Made by a program: the position numbers and the translations under genes
Assembly (NCBI RefSeq): GCF_016757735.1
Contig: NZ_CP068439.1
Span: 1,426,001 to 1,490,000 of the forward strand
Direction: 5' to 3'
Origin: Aequorivita iocasae
GTDB taxonomy: Bacteria; Bacteroidota; Bacteroidia; Flavobacteriales; Flavobacteriaceae
Length of the DNA: 64,000 nucleotides
The notes under the pieces: generated by a model
The model's database searches: none
What the model saw: the letters and a program-made list of their open reading frames with translations, nothing else
Told to the model about the DNA's origin: nothing
Shown here: in pieces, positions 61,803 to 64,000 of the stretch
Numbering within the stretch: the stretch's first letter is position 1
Layout: every line of letters begins with the position of its first letter

Positions 61803-63365
61803 ATGGCAGGAGGAAAACTATCCCCAAGGCAGAAGATGATTAACCTGATGTATCTGGTTTTCATCGCAATGCTTGCACTGAATATGTCCAAAGAAGTATT
61901 ATCGGCTTTTGGATTACTTAATGAACGATTAACAGAATCTAACAACGCTTCCGAGGCAAGAAATACTGCCTTTATGGAAAGTCTTGCAACCAAAGCTTCT
62001 GAACAACCTGAACAATATGGTGCGGTAAAAGAAAAAGCTGACAGAATAAGCGCTATTTCAAGTGAGTTTGATTCTTATATTGAAGGTGTTAAAAGTGATA
62101 TGATGAGCACTGTTAAGCCTGAAGATGCCCAAGATTACGAAGTTCAAGATAAGGCAGACTTTCTTGATCAGAAGTTTTTCCAAGGAGATAAATTATCACC
62201 CGCAGGACAGGAGTTTGTTGCCCAAATTGACAAATACCGTGAAGGTGTTTTAAGTGTTATAGGTGATGATCCACGTTATCAAAGCATTGCCGCAGATGTT
62301 GCTAAAAAATTTGAAACACAACCGGTTGAACGTCGTGACGGTGTTAAAGTACCTTGGTTGAATTATCATTTTGAAGGGTTTCCTTTAGTAGCTTCAAGAA
62401 CAAAAATGACGCAATTACAGAATGACGTAAAAACTACCGAAAACGAGATTCTTTCAAATATGCTGGCAGGCCAGCAAGCAGCTGCGCTTTCATTTACACA
62501 GTATAACACCCTTTTGGAATCCACCAAGTCTGCGTATTATGCCGGCGAAGAATTTGACGGTGGAATTGTGCTTGGACGTAAGGATCCAAATACAAGACCG
62601 AATCGTGTAGAACTTACATTAGATGGAAGACCATTATCTGAAGGACAATATGCAATTGAGAACGGTAAAGTGATGTTGAAGATTAGTGCCGGTTCACCTG
62701 GTGACCACAAAATTGAAGGAAATCTTATCTTCCTTGAAAACGGTGAAGAAAAAGAAATTCCTGTAAATGTAGGATTCTCAACTATTTCTAAACCAAACAG
62801 TGCAGTGATTGCTGCCGATAAAATGAACGTGGTGTACCGTGGTGTAGATAACCCAATGACGGTTTCTATTCCTGGTATTCCTGACAATAAAGTAGATGCA
62901 CGCGCTCCAGGTCTTTCAAAAGTTTCTGGAAGTAAATACGTAATGCGTCCAGGTACGGGAAGAACAGTTACCATTACAGCTAGTGGAACACTGCCTAATG
63001 GAGATCGTATAAGTACACCGGCCGAATTCCGTATCAAGGATATTCCGGCTCCTGTAGGTGCTATTCGTGGTGAAACCGGAATTGTACGTATGGAACGTGG
63101 AGGACTTGAGATTTCTTCGATATCTGCAGTATTGCCAGATTTCGATTTTGATGTAAACCTAAATGTTTCAGGCTTTAGTTTTAAAGTTTCTGGACAACCA
63201 ACCGTTCGTGTAAATGGAACAAAGCTTGATGCAGCCGCCAAAGGTGCGCTAAGAAGAGCTGGAAGAGGCGAGACTGTTCAAATTTTTGATATTAATGCAA
63301 GTGTTTCCGGTAGCGGAGTAATGCTTAAGAAAACGTCTCCAGTTATTATTGAATTGACAAACTAA
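61803..63365 (+). CDS. gldM: Type IX secretion/gliding motor protein GldM
   Basis: A 520-residue protein starting MAGGKLSPRQKMINLMYLVF, with one membrane helix (about 12-29) that sits in the GldL ring and carries the conserved Arg9 before it. The periplasmic part forms four domains (D1 to about 220, then Ig-like domains, ending in VMLKKTSPVIIEL) that span the periplasm toward the GldKN ring and transmit rotation. Length and sequence fit the family well. Confidence 0.97.
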   Translation: MAGGKLSPRQKMINLMYLVFIAMLALNMSKEVLSAFGLLNERLTESNNASEARNTAFMESLATKASEQPEQYGAVKEKADRISAISSEFDSYIEGVKSDMMSTVKPEDAQDYEVQDKADFLDQKFFQGDKLSPAGQEFVAQIDKYREGVLSVIGDDPRYQSIAADVAKKFETQPVERRDGVKVPWLNYHFEGFPLVASRTKMTQLQNDVKTTENEILSNMLAGQQAAALSFTQYNTLLESTKSAYYAGEEFDGGIVLGRKDPNTRPNRVELTLDGRPLSEGQYAIENGKVMLKISAGSPGDHKIEGNLIFLENGEEKEIPVNVGFSTISKPNSAVIAADKMNVVYRGVDNPMTVSIPGIPDNKVDARAPGLSKVSGSKYVMRPGTGRTVTITASGTLPNGDRISTPAEFRIKDIPAPVGAIRGETGIVRMERGGLEISSISAVLPDFDFDVNLNVSGFSFKVSGQPTVRVNGTKLDAAAKGALRRAGRGETVQIFDINASVSGSGVMLKKTSPVIIELTN

Positions 63366-63388
63366 TATTTAGTATAAAACCCTATAGT

Positions 63389-64000
63389 ATGAATTTGAAA
63401 AATGTTGTTTTATGTGTTTTTGGTTTTGGAATGGCCGCTGGTGCAAGTGCACAGGTGAACATTTTAAACGCTAAAACCCCTGAAGATATAGGCAAGAAGA
63501 CCGAAGCGCAGATTGCTTATGACAATGATGAGCCGTTGCCTTATGGCTATACTGACGAGCGTGATGTGCTATGGTCCAAAACTACTTGGGAAATTATCGA
63601 TCTTGATGAAAGAGTAAACTTTCCTCTGTATTATCCTATAGATACAAACAACATTGGAGCAGACAGGCGTTCGCTTTATGACGTTTTGGTGAAAAACATC
63701 AAAAACGGAAAAATTGAAAACGTTTACGCAGATTCATATTTTACTGAAAAACGTACACTTCAGGATATAGAAGCTTCTTTGGTTTACAGCGATACTACCG
63801 ATTTAGGTATTGAGCAGTATAATGCTGAAGGAACCGTAGATCCTCAATACGTACGTCGTTTTTCATTGGATGCCGGTGATATAGAAGAATGGCACATTAG
63901 AGGCTATTGGTATCTAGACAAGCGTCAAGGCGAGCTAAAGTATCGTATGCTGGGAATTTGTCCCGTCGCAAATGAAGCACGTTCAAAAGCATTCCCAGAA
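63389..64000 (+). CDS. gldN: Type IX secretion/gliding protein GldN, partial
   Basis: The ATG at 63389 begins a signal peptide (MNLKNVVLCVFGFGMAAGASAQ), and 204 residues are visible before the right edge. Segments such as DERDVLWSKTTWEIIDLDERVNFPLYYP, RRSLYDVLVKNIKNG and LGICPVANEARS match GldN/PorN, the periplasmic ring partner of GldK. The remainder lies outside the window. Confidence 0.96.
   Translation, partial: MNLKNVVLCVFGFGMAAGASAQVNILNAKTPEDIGKKTEAQIAYDNDEPLPYGYTDERDVLWSKTTWEIIDLDERVNFPLYYPIDTNNIGADRRSLYDVLVKNIKNGKIENVYADSYFTEKRTLQDIEASLVYSDTTDLGIEQYNAEGTVDPQYVRRFSLDAGDIEEWHIRGYWYLDKRQGELKYRMLGICPVANEARSKAFPE

Noticed and set aside
62537-63241. Minus-strand open frame of 234 codons within gldM
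   Set aside because: It is the shadow of the GldM coding sequence, with low-complexity composition and no start signal.

Overview
The window is a stretch of chromosome from a gliding-type member of the Bacteroidota, most likely a marine Flavobacteriaceae. The evidence is the gldKLMN type IX secretion/gliding cluster at the right edge, a giant surface protein with a type B (CHU_C-like) sorting domain followed by a PorP/SprF partner, promoters of the Bacteroidota TAnnTTTG type, and family forms typical of the phylum: a HPPK-deoxynucleoside kinase fusion, a double-Nfu_N NifU protein and an N-acetyltransferase-nitrilase fusion. The genus cannot be fixed from sequence alone. Most of the window is AT-rich. 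The exception is an island of about 5.4 kb (roughly 4505-9905) at about 60-70% GC. No tRNA, rRNA, CRISPR array, insertion sequence or prophage was recognised.

Layout. 1-2444 (minus): a partial DUF255 thioredoxin-fold lipoprotein, a dodecin and a NifU-like Fe-S scaffold. 2695-9920 (plus): a 2071-residue modular T9SS surface protein and its PorP/SprF-like partner. 9993-14885: a vWA lipoprotein, a TPR-LytS histidine kinase with its LytTR regulator, and a gamma-carbonic anhydrase. 14887-22934 (minus): glutamate racemase, then the envelope operon CBS protein-NAD kinase-DUF6089-UppS-BamA-OmpH-OmpH. 23022-31270 (plus): pdxJ with a hydrolase, a FadL-type porin with an SGNH lipoprotein, a small membrane protein, then tig-clpP-clpX. 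31349-38070: a small lipoprotein, a GH3-family protein, a DUF2797 protein, an AsmA-like protein and the HPPK-dNK fusion. 38168-39100: a pseudouridine-synthase homologue that lacks its catalytic aspartate. 39411-44349 (plus): arginine decarboxylase, agmatinase and a deoxyhypusine-synthase-like protein overlapping one another, followed by the acetyltransferase-amidase fusion. 44365-48202: a membrane glycosyltransferase, a beta-propeller lipoprotein and an M28-PDZ peptidase lipoprotein. 48278-55738 (minus): groESL, secG, a TPR protein, lptE, a sigma-54 activator, miaB and a lipoprotein pyrophosphatase. 55877-64000 (plus): topA, a degenerate arginase-fold protein and gldK-gldL-gldM-gldN, the last cut by the window edge.

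How it fits together. Most of the window serves envelope biogenesis: lipid carrier (UppS), outer-membrane protein assembly (BamA, OmpH), LPS assembly (LptE), peptidoglycan precursor (MurI), Sec export (SecG) and the type IX machine (GldKLMN) that would export the giant adhesin. The polyamine block appears to encode arginine to agmatine to putrescine and then, by inference, sym-homospermidine. The most unusual signals are the GC-rich module array of the adhesin, which starts at a module boundary; two apparent pseudoenzymes (the pseudouridine-synthase-like protein and the arginase-like protein beside gldK); the putative homospermidine operon; and lipoprotein versions of normally cytosolic enzyme families. 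All calls come from reading motifs by eye. No alignment, HMM or database search was run.
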